A stretch of 13,108 nucleotides of DNA, taken from contig JAJXVP010000059.1 in NCBI GenBank assembly GCA_021782055.1, forward strand, positions 1-13,108. Reading direction: 5' to 3'. Positions 6,743-13,108 of this stretch are shown here, one piece after another. Origin of the DNA: a bacterium (GTDB lineage Bacteria > Spirochaetota > Spirochaetia > JABEVK01). The notes under the pieces were generated by a model. It did no database searches. It was not told the DNA's origin and saw only the letters and a program-made list of their open reading frames with translations. Every line of letters starts with the position of its first letter. The first letter of the stretch is position 1. Both the position numbers and the translations under genes were made by a program.

Positions 6743-7087
6743 ATGCCGGATGAACGAACCATTCTCCCTAACAGCAATCGCCGCGCACCTCGAAAAAAAG
6801 TAGACATTGAAGGGTGGTACAATTACTCGGATACTTGGTATCCCTGCAAGATTTACGACCTTTCTGTTAGCGGCGCAGGGTTGAAAATCAACCAGTTTTT
6901 TATAGCGGGTGATGTTATTCGCCTGAAATTTGGTGTTCGTGAAGATTTTCGCATTGTTGAAGCCATCGTTGTTAACGCCAATGGCACCAGAATTGGGGTC
7001 CGCTTTGACGTTGACCCGGCCATGAAAGATTTCATCGAAGACGTCATGGCAAGTTATCATAAAGCTCCCCCTATCCGGAGGCCCTAA
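6743..7087 (+). CDS. PilZ-domain protein, predicted cyclic di-GMP receptor
   Basis: A 114-residue protein made almost entirely of one PilZ domain. Both cyclic di-GMP-binding motifs are intact: RxxxR (Arg13 to Arg17) and DxSxxG (Asp39, Ser41, Gly44), so ligand binding is expected. No other effector domain, signal peptide or membrane helix is visible, so it probably acts by binding a partner in the cytoplasm; that partner cannot be read from the sequence. It opens an operon: its stop overlaps the proC start as TAATG, and the third gene encodes a GGDEF protein that would make the ligand. No Shine-Dalgarno sequence precedes the ATG, and a -10 box sits 7 bases upstream, suggesting a leaderless message. 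Start choice is supported because the RxxxR motif follows within 13 residues. Confidence 0.88.
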   Translation: MPDERTILPNSNRRAPRKKVDIEGWYNYSDTWYPCKIYDLSVSGAGLKINQFFIAGDVIRLKFGVREDFRIVEAIVVNANGTRIGVRFDVDPAMKDFIEDVMASYHKAPPIRRP

Positions 7088-7902
7088 TGAGTACCCCTGT
7101 TTTGCCGGCCATCGGCATCATTGGTTTTGGCAACATGGGTGAGGCTTTGGCTGCTGGTCTGATGAAAACCGCCCCCTCCCCTGTGATTACTGTCTTTGAG
7201 CATCAAGCAGAGGCAAAGGCCAAAGCCTTAGTTCAATACAAACTCCCCGTAGCGACCTCGCTCACTGACCTGTTGCAAAAGTCTGAAATTCTTATTATCG
7301 CAGTCAAACCGCAAGATCTGGGGCCCGTCGTTGCTAAGCTTGCCGAAAACGGGTTTGCCCTGGAGCAAAAATCCTTGATTTCGTTAGCCGCTGGTGTGAA
7401 AACCTCCTGGTTTACCCAACAACTCGGGTCTACTCGTGTCGTGCGCTTTATGCCTAACTTGGCCGCTAAAGTCGGAGCGTCGTTAGTGGGCGTTTCGCCC
7501 GCAGAGGGTTGTCCGGACGAGGTTTCTGCGCAAGCTGTGCAGATAGCAAAAGCGGCCGGTGAAGCAGCCGTTGTTCCCGAAAAGCTCTTGGGTGTCGTCA
7601 CCGGGCTTTCCGGCTCAGGAATTGCGTTTGTCTTTCGGTTTTTGCACGCCATGGCGATGGGAGGCGTACGCGAAGGTATGCCCTACACTCAGGCTTTAGC
7701 GTTTGCCCTCGCAGCTGCCGACGGCGCCGTCAAGCTTCTCCGTGAAACCTCGGAACACCCGATTGCTTTTGAAAGCAAGGTCTGCTCGCCCTCGGGTACG
7801 ACGGTAGAGGGTGTACGCGTCCTCGAAGAAGCGGCCGTCAGTGCCGCCGTCATGGACGCAGTTTCTGCCGCAACCCGACGTGCCGTTGAACTCGAGAACT
7901 AA
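7087..7902 (+). CDS. proC: Pyrroline-5-carboxylate reductase
   Basis: Reduces pyrroline-5-carboxylate to L-proline with NAD(P)H, the last step of proline synthesis, in the cytoplasm. The N-terminal Rossmann motif GIIGFGNMGEALAAGL (about residues 10-25) binds the cofactor. Other family marks are AVKPQ, SLAAGV, VVRFMPN, TGLSGSG (about 168-174) and a late SPSGTT where SPGGTT is more usual. The Pro normally found after SGSG is Ile here. Its 271 residues match the family. A GGAGG ribosome binding site (7077-7081) lies inside the end of the PilZ gene, and the start overlaps the PilZ stop by one base. The stop in turn overlaps the next start by one base, so translation of all three genes is probably coupled. 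I know of no standard reason for proC to sit between cyclic di-GMP genes. Confidence 0.93.
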   Translation: MSTPVLPAIGIIGFGNMGEALAAGLMKTAPSPVITVFEHQAEAKAKALVQYKLPVATSLTDLLQKSEILIIAVKPQDLGPVVAKLAENGFALEQKSLISLAAGVKTSWFTQQLGSTRVVRFMPNLAAKVGASLVGVSPAEGCPDEVSAQAVQIAKAAGEAAVVPEKLLGVVTGLSGSGIAFVFRFLHAMAMGGVREGMPYTQALAFALAAADGAVKLLRETSEHPIAFESKVCSPSGTTVEGVRVLEEAAVSAAVMDAVSAATRRAVELEN

Positions 7903-10049
7903 TGGATCTTTGGGACGAACTATCGTTACGGCCGCAGGATAACCTCGAAAAAAGCCTAGTCGCTCTACGTTCAGCACAGGACAGTCAGGATTTCCACGCC
8001 CAGGCCGAAGCTCTGGCCCAAGCTGGTTGGTGTTATTTCTTTTTATCCCAACAAGCCGAGGCGCTAGAAAAATTTAACTCTTTGCGAGAAATGGCAACAA
8101 GCCAAAATAACCTCCTGTGGAAGCAGTGGGCGTTCTTGGGCCTCGGAGCCGCCTACCAACAGCTTTCGCGTTATGATTTGGCCTTGGAACACCTCCTTCA
8201 AGCAATGGAGCAGGCTCAAGAAAACCACAATGTCGCTGGCCAAATTGAAACGGGTCGTCGGCTAGGCGAAGTGTATCTTACCCTCGAAAAACCCCTAGAA
8301 GGCCTCGAGTACTTTTTAAAAGCTGAACGACTGGCCGAAAAACACGCCGGTAGCGCCACCTTAGCCGACATTTTACTTTGCCTGGGCGAGAGCTATCTAA
8401 CCTTGCATCGGAATGATCAAGCCCTTGAATACCTTTCACATGCCTTGGTGCTGACCAAAGAAAATGCCCATCGCTCCGGAGAGGCCAGAGCTTTAACACT
8501 CATCGGTTTGATCTACCGGGATATTGGCGAGCTGGACATCAGCGAAGAGTACCATTTAGAAAGTTTAAAGCTCTGCCAGGCCGGGAATAACGCTTGGGGA
8601 CTCTTAGAAGCGCATCTTAATCTTGGCAACCTGCACCTTCTACGTAGTAAATATGAAACGGCCATTCTGCACTTTGAAAAAGTCATTATCCTGGCTACGC
8701 AGATCGATTCGCGACTTCACCTCGCCAAAGCGTACGCTTCGCTTTCGTCCGCCTGGGAAAAAACCGGAGATTTTCAAAAAGCACTCGGCTATGAGCGTCA
8801 AGCTGACTCCCTTGAAAGGGATTTGAGGGCGGACGAAATTGCCCAAAAAACACGCAACCTGATGATTCAACAAGAGTTTGAACAAAACCGCGCTCAAACT
8901 GAAATCTTACGCTTAAAATCGGAACGGTTAGAAAAGAAAACGAACGAGCTGGCCGGATCGCTAGATTCTTTAAGAATGCTCTCGGACTGGGGACGCCAAA
9001 TTGCGGGAGCCCTCACTCCCGATGATCTTTTCAGCCGCATTTACGAGAGTCTATCGCACCTGGTAACCTTCCGCACGTTTGGGCTTGCCCTTTTTCATGC
9101 CAAAACGAGGACACTGCACTTTCCCTATATCATGAAAGACCGGGAACGGCTTAACAGTCCCTTTGCCCCGCTTCTTGTTCATCACCTGGACAAAATCACC
9201 CCCAACGACGCGGTCTCGGCCCTCTTGTTAAACGATATTTCACAAGTTGCAGCGCCCTGGCTGGATGCCGAAGCCATTGCCCCCGTTGCCGCTCTTCTCG
9301 GGGCTCAAAGCGGCATTATTTTGCCCCTTTTGGAGGGTGAAAAGCTCCGCGGTTTGCTATTTGTCGCTCACAGCGAACCTCAAGCCTACCGCCAACAAGA
9401 CGCTAACACCTTAGGAGCCTTGGGTGGCTTTATCGCTGTGGCACTCAAAAACACCCTGAACCACCGTAAAGTTCGACGCCTCAACCAAGCCCTACGAAAA
9501 GAAGCGCAAGAGCTAGAGCAAGCCAATCGACAAATTCAGCATTTAGCTCAGCACGATCTTTTGACTGGCTTAGCAAACCGTCGCCTCCTTACCGAGTTCC
9601 TGGCAAAAACAATACCCTTTTGCCAACGGACAAAGCGCGGCTTTGCCCTCTACTTTTTGGATCTCGATGGCTTTAAGCCCGTTAACGACCATTGGGGACA
9701 TGATGCCGGCGATTGGGTTTTAACTCAGCTAGGCAAAAAGCTCAAAGACCTTTTGCGCGACTCTGACCTGGTCGCCCGGGTGGGCGGTGACGAGTTTGTG
9801 GCTATCGCTCTAGAAGTGGAACAAGCCGAACAGGCCGTTACCGTCGCTCAAAAGCTCACCATGATCATTCAAGAACCGCTGGTTTGGGAAAATACTCCCC
9901 TCCAACTAGGGGTATCGATTGGCATCAGTTTGTTTCCTCTTGACGGTACCACGGCCGAAGAGCTGATCAATCAGGCAGACAATGCGATGTACCGCGTCAA
10001 AAATCATGGTAAACATGGCTGGGCGTTCGCAACAGAAACAGCCAACTAG
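7902..10049 (+). CDS. TPR-GAF-GGDEF protein, predicted diguanylate cyclase
   Basis: A 715-residue cytoplasmic protein, with no signal peptide or membrane helix. Residues about 32-305 form seven tetratricopeptide repeats with an exact 40-residue period, seen in Gly42, 82, 122, 162, 202, 242 and Ser282. A charged coiled coil (about 310-355) leads to a GAF-like sensor domain (about 358-517), a second coiled segment (about 520-548) and a GGDEF domain (550-710). The catalytic GGDEF (628-632) is intact, with DLLTGLANRR at 552-561 and metal-binding Asp587 in LDLDG. The inhibitory RxxD site (Arg619 to Asp622) lies exactly five residues before GGDEF. It should make cyclic di-GMP from GTP under product inhibition. 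The GAF ligand and TPR partner are unknown. It is the third gene of the PilZ-proC operon. Confidence 0.9.
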   Translation: MDLWDELSLRPQDNLEKSLVALRSAQDSQDFHAQAEALAQAGWCYFFLSQQAEALEKFNSLREMATSQNNLLWKQWAFLGLGAAYQQLSRYDLALEHLLQAMEQAQENHNVAGQIETGRRLGEVYLTLEKPLEGLEYFLKAERLAEKHAGSATLADILLCLGESYLTLHRNDQALEYLSHALVLTKENAHRSGEARALTLIGLIYRDIGELDISEEYHLESLKLCQAGNNAWGLLEAHLNLGNLHLLRSKYETAILHFEKVIILATQIDSRLHLAKAYASLSSAWEKTGDFQKALGYERQADSLERDLRADEIAQKTRNLMIQQEFEQNRAQTEILRLKSERLEKKTNELAGSLDSLRMLSDWGRQIAGALTPDDLFSRIYESLSHLVTFRTFGLALFHAKTRTLHFPYIMKDRERLNSPFAPLLVHHLDKITPNDAVSALLLNDISQVAAPWLDAEAIAPVAALLGAQSGIILPLLEGEKLRGLLFVAHSEPQAYRQQDANTLGALGGFIAVALKNTLNHRKVRRLNQALRKEAQELEQANRQIQHLAQHDLLTGLANRRLLTEFLAKTIPFCQRTKRGFALYFLDLDGFKPVNDHWGHDAGDWVLTQLGKKLKDLLRDSDLVARVGGDEFVAIALEVEQAEQAVTVAQKLTMIIQEPLVWENTPLQLGVSIGISLFPLDGTTAEELINQADNAMYRVKNHGKHGWAFATETAN

Positions 10050-10122
10050 TCATTCGTGACCCTTTTCCCACCACTAACTTTCGTATACCATAGTGTAACC
10101 TTGTTCATCAAAGGAGACACCC

Positions 10123-11559
10123 ATGTTGAACTTTGTCGACACCCGCAAGGTCAAAATTGTTTGCACCTTGGGTCCAGCGACCGATACCTACGACAGAATC
10201 CTGCGCCTTGCCCGCGCCGGTATGGATGTCGCCAGGTTCAATTTTAGCCATGGTACGTACGAAGACCACCAAAAACGCTTGGAGTGGGTTCGGAAAGCCT
10301 CGGTGGAAACGAAAAAGCCCATCGCCATCCTTCAAGACCTTCAAGGCCCAAAGATTCGCGTTCGAAAATTCGAAAAAGACCAAGTCGAACTCAAGCCAGG
10401 GGCCCGTTTTACCCTGACAGTGCGCAATATTTTGGGAAACGAGCACGAAGCCTCCGTTTCGTACCCCACCTTTAACAAAGACGTTTCTACGGGCTCTACC
10501 GTGCTCTTAGACGACGGGAACCTTGCCCTTAAGGTTGTCGAGGTCCAAGGGGAAGACGTCCATTGCGAAGTCGTTTTCGGTGGCATTCTTAAGAACAACA
10601 AGGGCGTCAACTTGCCGGGGAGCATCCTTTCGGTTGAGGCGCTCACCGAAAAAGATAAAGAGGACTTGAAGTTCGGGCTCAGCATTGGCGTCGATTATAT
10701 CGCCCTGTCCTTTGTTCAACGACCAGAGGACGTCAAAGCCATCAAGGAACTTATCTACTTTAACGGCAAAGATACTCCGGTGATTGCCAAGATTGAAAAA
10801 CCCCAGGCGGTTGATCGCATCGATGAAATTATTGAATTGGCTGATGGAATCATGATTGCCCGCGGGGATATGGGTGTTGAAATGAATGTGTGGGAAGTTC
10901 CCCCCATTCAAAAGGATATTATTTCGCGCTGTAATCGGCAGGGAAAGCCCGTCATCACGGCGACGCAGATGCTCGAGTCGATGATCCTGAACCCCCGACC
11001 AACAAGGGCAGAGGCGACCGATGTGGCGAACGCAGTGCTAGATGGTACTGACGCTGTGATGCTTTCGGCCGAAACGGCTTCTGGCGCTTACCCTTTTGAA
11101 GCCGTAGAACACATGCACAAAATTATTTCGACGATTGAAGCTCGCCGAACGATTCCCTGGAAGGACCGAAAAATGGTGTTCGATGAATCGTACACGTTCG
11201 CCAACGCCGTGGGTGAATCGGCAGGCCTGGCGGCGGCGGCCGTGAATGCTGCCAAAATTGTGTGTCTAACCGACATGGGCTACACCGCGAAAGTGGTCAG
11301 CCACTTTCGTCCCACCCAGCCTATCCTGGCCGTGAGCCCCAGCGAAAAAGCTTTGCGTCAGCTGGCTTTGTTCTGGGGTGTCTGGGGCGTTCCCATCAGT
11401 ACCTTTGGTGACAACATCGACGACGCAGTCAGGTCTGTCACTAACTTATTAAAGAACCTCGAATTAGTCCAAAAAGAGGAGCGTGTGGTGTTTACCGCAG
11501 CACTGCCTTTTACAGCGCACCGCGACACCAACATGCTCCGTATCGAAACTGTAACTTAA
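10123..11559 (+). CDS. pyk: Pyruvate kinase
   Basis: Converts phosphoenolpyruvate and ADP to pyruvate and ATP in glycolysis. Its 478 residues carry all main marks: RFNFSHG (38-44), catalytic Lys223 and metal-binding Glu225 in AKIEK, Asp249 in RGDMGVE, TATQMLESM (279-287), and the long TRAEATDVANAVLDG segment (294-308). A C-terminal regulatory-type domain follows (about 350-478). The segment LQGPKIRV (73-80) has Lys77 where potassium-dependent enzymes have Glu (TKGPEIRT in rabbit muscle), together with the Leu, Gln and Val that accompany Lys. This predicts activity without potassium. An AAGGAG ribosome binding site (10111-10116) fixes the ATG. I see only weak promoter-like sequence (CATAGT, 10089-10094) in the 73-base gap after the GGDEF gene. 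The stop shares CTTAAG with the opposing lipoprotein gene. Confidence 0.95.
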   Translation: MLNFVDTRKVKIVCTLGPATDTYDRILRLARAGMDVARFNFSHGTYEDHQKRLEWVRKASVETKKPIAILQDLQGPKIRVRKFEKDQVELKPGARFTLTVRNILGNEHEASVSYPTFNKDVSTGSTVLLDDGNLALKVVEVQGEDVHCEVVFGGILKNNKGVNLPGSILSVEALTEKDKEDLKFGLSIGVDYIALSFVQRPEDVKAIKELIYFNGKDTPVIAKIEKPQAVDRIDEIIELADGIMIARGDMGVEMNVWEVPPIQKDIISRCNRQGKPVITATQMLESMILNPRPTRAEATDVANAVLDGTDAVMLSAETASGAYPFEAVEHMHKIISTIEARRTIPWKDRKMVFDESYTFANAVGESAGLAAAAVNAAKIVCLTDMGYTAKVVSHFRPTQPILAVSPSEKALRQLALFWGVWGVPISTFGDNIDDAVRSVTNLLKNLELVQKEERVVFTAALPFTAHRDTNMLRIETVT

Positions 11560-12467
11560 GGCTTAGCGGTAGGCACCGGGGTAACCTCGGTGCCCCCCGA
11601 GACGATTTCGAAGGTCCGCTCCACGTTACCGTTCACCGAATAGGTAATTTTGTTCCCCGCCTTCACGATTGTGTGGAGGCGTCCATTCCTGTCCAGGAAA
11701 GCACAGCCATCGCTTGTCAGCTCATATTTGATAGGGGCTGAATTGCCGAGCATTCCCGGGTGCTTAATAAAAAGAATATTGCCTTTTTTTTCAACAATAA
11801 AACGGGCGCCATAATCGGCCCGGTCAGGCCTTTTGACGTAGTAGTTAAAGCTACCCAGCAGGGCGGGGACAGTCACAAAGTTTTCCTTCTCCTGTGTGAG
11901 TTTCTGTTGACCAGAATTCATCAGGCCATGACCATCGTAAGTCACACCGTGGTCAAGGAAAATGGACGGTTGAGTTGAAGCATCGGGAAAGTTAAGGTCG
12001 ATTTCGCCGTCATTAAAGACCGCTTTGGCATCAGGAAGCGTCGCTCCGCCCCCGGCCCGCTGAAAGTCTCGACCGGAACGTTCAAAGCGAACTTCATAGG
12101 GAATCAAGGCGTTCACCTTTTCTAAGATTTGGAATTGATCGGCCAAATGGTACAGGCTGACTAAATTGACGGCAAGATTGCCGTTGGAATCCAAAAACAA
12201 CCCGTTCCCCATATTGACTCCGACCCAGGAGTATTGCGAAGGATCGATCGATGGTGCCGTCGAAACGGCTGACTTTAAATCATTGGCTAACTGGTCTTGG
12301 CCAGGAGGAATCCGGTCAACATCGATACGCAGTCCATAGACTTCTGGCACCGCCTGAGCTTGAAGGGGTCCCAGGGGTGTACGGGCCGTCGGTAAAGGAA
12401 GGGGCGGTTGAGAAGCGCAACCCCACAAAAGAAACAAGAACAAACTTGCTAACAAGCTGATTTTCAT
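11556..12467 (-). CDS. Predicted lipoprotein of unknown function
   Basis: A 303-residue protein with a lipoprotein signal peptide: Lys2, a Leu/Phe-rich core and the lipobox LWGC, with Cys17 as the lipidation site. Trp at the -2 position is unusual for enterobacterial lipoboxes but fits the looser rule known for spirochaetes. A Pro-rich linker (about 20-42) follows. The mature part is mostly polar and beta-rich, with a central Asp-rich stretch (about 145-180) and a C-terminal pattern of short strands (205-290) including CAFLDRNGRL and a valine/threonine-rich end. I do not recognise a family. The start has only a GGGGG stretch (12472-12476) as possible ribosome binding site, with AT-rich sequence (12481-12490) as a possible -10. 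Its stop overlaps the stop of pyk on the other strand by 4 bases. Confidence 0.78.
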   Translation of the reverse strand: MKISLLASLFLFLLWGCASQPPLPLPTARTPLGPLQAQAVPEVYGLRIDVDRIPPGQDQLANDLKSAVSTAPSIDPSQYSWVGVNMGNGLFLDSNGNLAVNLVSLYHLADQFQILEKVNALIPYEVRFERSGRDFQRAGGGATLPDAKAVFNDGEIDLNFPDASTQPSIFLDHGVTYDGHGLMNSGQQKLTQEKENFVTVPALLGSFNYYVKRPDRADYGARFIVEKKGNILFIKHPGMLGNSAPIKYELTSDGCAFLDRNGRLHTIVKAGNKITYSVNGNVERTFEIVSGGTEVTPVPTAKP

Positions 12468-12514
12468 AAAACCCCCAGTGTAAATATCTAAGGCTAAAAG
12501 TTGTTACAGAATAC

Positions 12515-12544
12515 AAAAAGCCCCCTCGGTTGGCGAGGGGGCTT
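12515..12544 (-). terminator. Strong intrinsic terminator of the outer-membrane protein gene
   Basis: A perfect inverted repeat AGCCCCCTCG / CGAGGGGGCT (12519-12528 and 12534-12543) with a 5-base loop, extended by one further A-T pair, is followed on the minus strand by a run of T. This is a textbook rho-independent terminator about 50 bases beyond the stop of the gene at 12593. It also isolates the lipoprotein gene downstream from read-through. On the plus strand no T-run follows, so it acts mainly in one direction. Confidence 0.9.
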
Positions 12545-12592
12545 AGCCACAATTTCTCAGGAAAAGCGAATCCTTAAGAAATCTTTAGAAAC

Positions 12593-13108
12593 TTAGAACC
12601 AGTATTCAACCTTGATGGGGACAGCCCATTCGGCATTGTTATCGGCAGAGTAGTTACCAGGATACGTGGTGGCAACAAAGCCGAGCTTGCTGTACTGGAA
12701 GCCAATACCGATCGAACCGTTGCTGAAGCCCTTCGAGGCAGCCAACATAAAGGACATGGGAGCGTCGCCATTGCTATTGGTGGCCCAGTATTTGTTGCCA
12801 ATCTGGAAATCACCGGTCAGGCCTACACCCGAACCCATATCGTAGTCAGCACCGACCGCCACGTCATAAGCTCCGTTAGCGCCATTTGATGATTTCGAGT
12901 TGTACGATTTGTAGTTGAAGCCCAAATGCACGGTGGCCTTGTCCACCTTATAGTTGGCATAGAAAGGAATCTGGAAGTCATAGCCGGCAATATCTGCCGC
13001 CGTAGTCGTTCCCCCCGTACTCACGCCAGCAACATTGGTGGGAATCCAAATACCGATATCGGCATAAAGATTTTGAACACCGGTCAAACGGAACGCCGCT
13101 TGCAATTG
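12593..13108 (-). CDS. Outer-membrane beta-barrel protein, C-terminal part, cut by window edge
   Basis: The visible 171 residues are the 3' end of a longer gene that continues to the right; the in-frame TTG near the edge is an internal Leu codon, not a start. The sequence alternates hydrophobic and polar residues with many Gly, Asn, Ser, Tyr and Phe, and short turns such as the Ser/Asn-rich KSSNGANG and NSNGDAP. It ends in Glu-Tyr-Trp-Phe; a terminal aromatic residue is the usual signal for barrel insertion into the outer membrane. About eight barrel strands can be traced by eye. It could be a porin or another channel; the specificity cannot be read. A strong terminator follows the stop, and highly expressed porin genes often have one. 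Confidence 0.78.
   Translation of the reverse strand, partial: QLQAAFRLTGVQNLYADIGIWIPTNVAGVSTGGTTTAADIAGYDFQIPFYANYKVDKATVHLGFNYKSYNSKSSNGANGAYDVAVGADYDMGSGVGLTGDFQIGNKYWATNSNGDAPMSFMLAASKGFSNGSIGIGFQYSKLGFVATTYPGNYSADNNAEWAVPIKVEYWF

Noticed and set aside
6584..7060. A 158-codon open frame on the minus strand covering the PilZ gene and the upstream gap
   Set aside because: It lies antisense to a clear PilZ domain, has no family pattern and no ribosome binding site, and overlaps the start of the exported-protein gene.
7233..7652. A 139-codon minus-strand frame inside proC
   Set aside because: Shadow of proC: the plus-strand protein is an unmistakable reductase, and this frame has a composition typical of antisense reading.
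10050..10122. A terminator or strong promoter between the GGDEF gene and pyk
   Set aside because: No hairpin with a T-run is visible, and only a weak -10-like CATAGT is present without a -35, so read-through from the upstream operon remains possible.
10108..10911. Several minus-strand frames of 110-135 codons inside pyk
   Set aside because: All are shadows of the well-conserved pyruvate kinase frame, without start signals of their own.

Overview
The window looks like ordinary chromosomal DNA from a diderm bacterium at roughly 50-55% GC (my estimate by eye). It has dense coding on both strands, several exported envelope proteins ending in Phe, and a lipoprotein with a relaxed lipobox. Together with an L13 N-terminus that resembles spirochaete versions, this suggests Spirochaetota. 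That placement is tentative and rests on recognition, not on a search.

Layout. At the left end, three minus-strand genes run from right to left: a type I pullulanase (pulA), a small two-helix membrane protein with its own good promoter, and the start of ribosomal protein L13 (rplM, cut by the window edge). Divergent from pulA is aroA (EPSP synthase, plus strand). aroA converges on a minus-strand cluster and its 3' end overlaps the last gene of that cluster by 29 bases. The cluster reads, in transcription order: an exported protein with a CsgG/FlgO-like front half and a probable beta-barrel back half, an unrecognised membrane protein, and the circularly permuted ribosome-assembly GTPase RbgA/YlqF. 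Divergent from this cluster is a tightly coupled plus-strand operon: a PilZ protein, proC and a TPR-GAF-GGDEF protein, joined by two TAATG stop/start overlaps. Pyruvate kinase (pyk) follows. It converges on a minus-strand lipoprotein gene, and the two stop codons share one CTTAAG palindrome. At the right end, a strong hairpin terminator follows the 3' part of a beta-barrel outer-membrane protein gene that runs off the window.

How the genes fit together. PulA (debranching of glycogen-like polymer) and pyruvate kinase belong to central carbon metabolism, AroA to the shikimate pathway and ProC to proline synthesis. L13 and RbgA concern the large ribosomal subunit. The clearest regulatory theme is cyclic di-GMP. 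One operon encodes both a predicted maker (GGDEF with intact catalytic and feedback-inhibition motifs) and a predicted receptor (PilZ with both binding motifs intact), with a proline-synthesis enzyme between them.

I see no CRISPR array, insertion sequence, phage gene, tRNA or rRNA, and no clearly new biological system. Points worth a second look are the possible leaderless starts of pulA, aroA and pilZ, two AroA active-site positions that look substituted, the CsgG-like/barrel architecture, and the PilZ-ProC-GGDEF operon. No stretch over 300 bases lacks a gene; the longest gap is about 125 bases.
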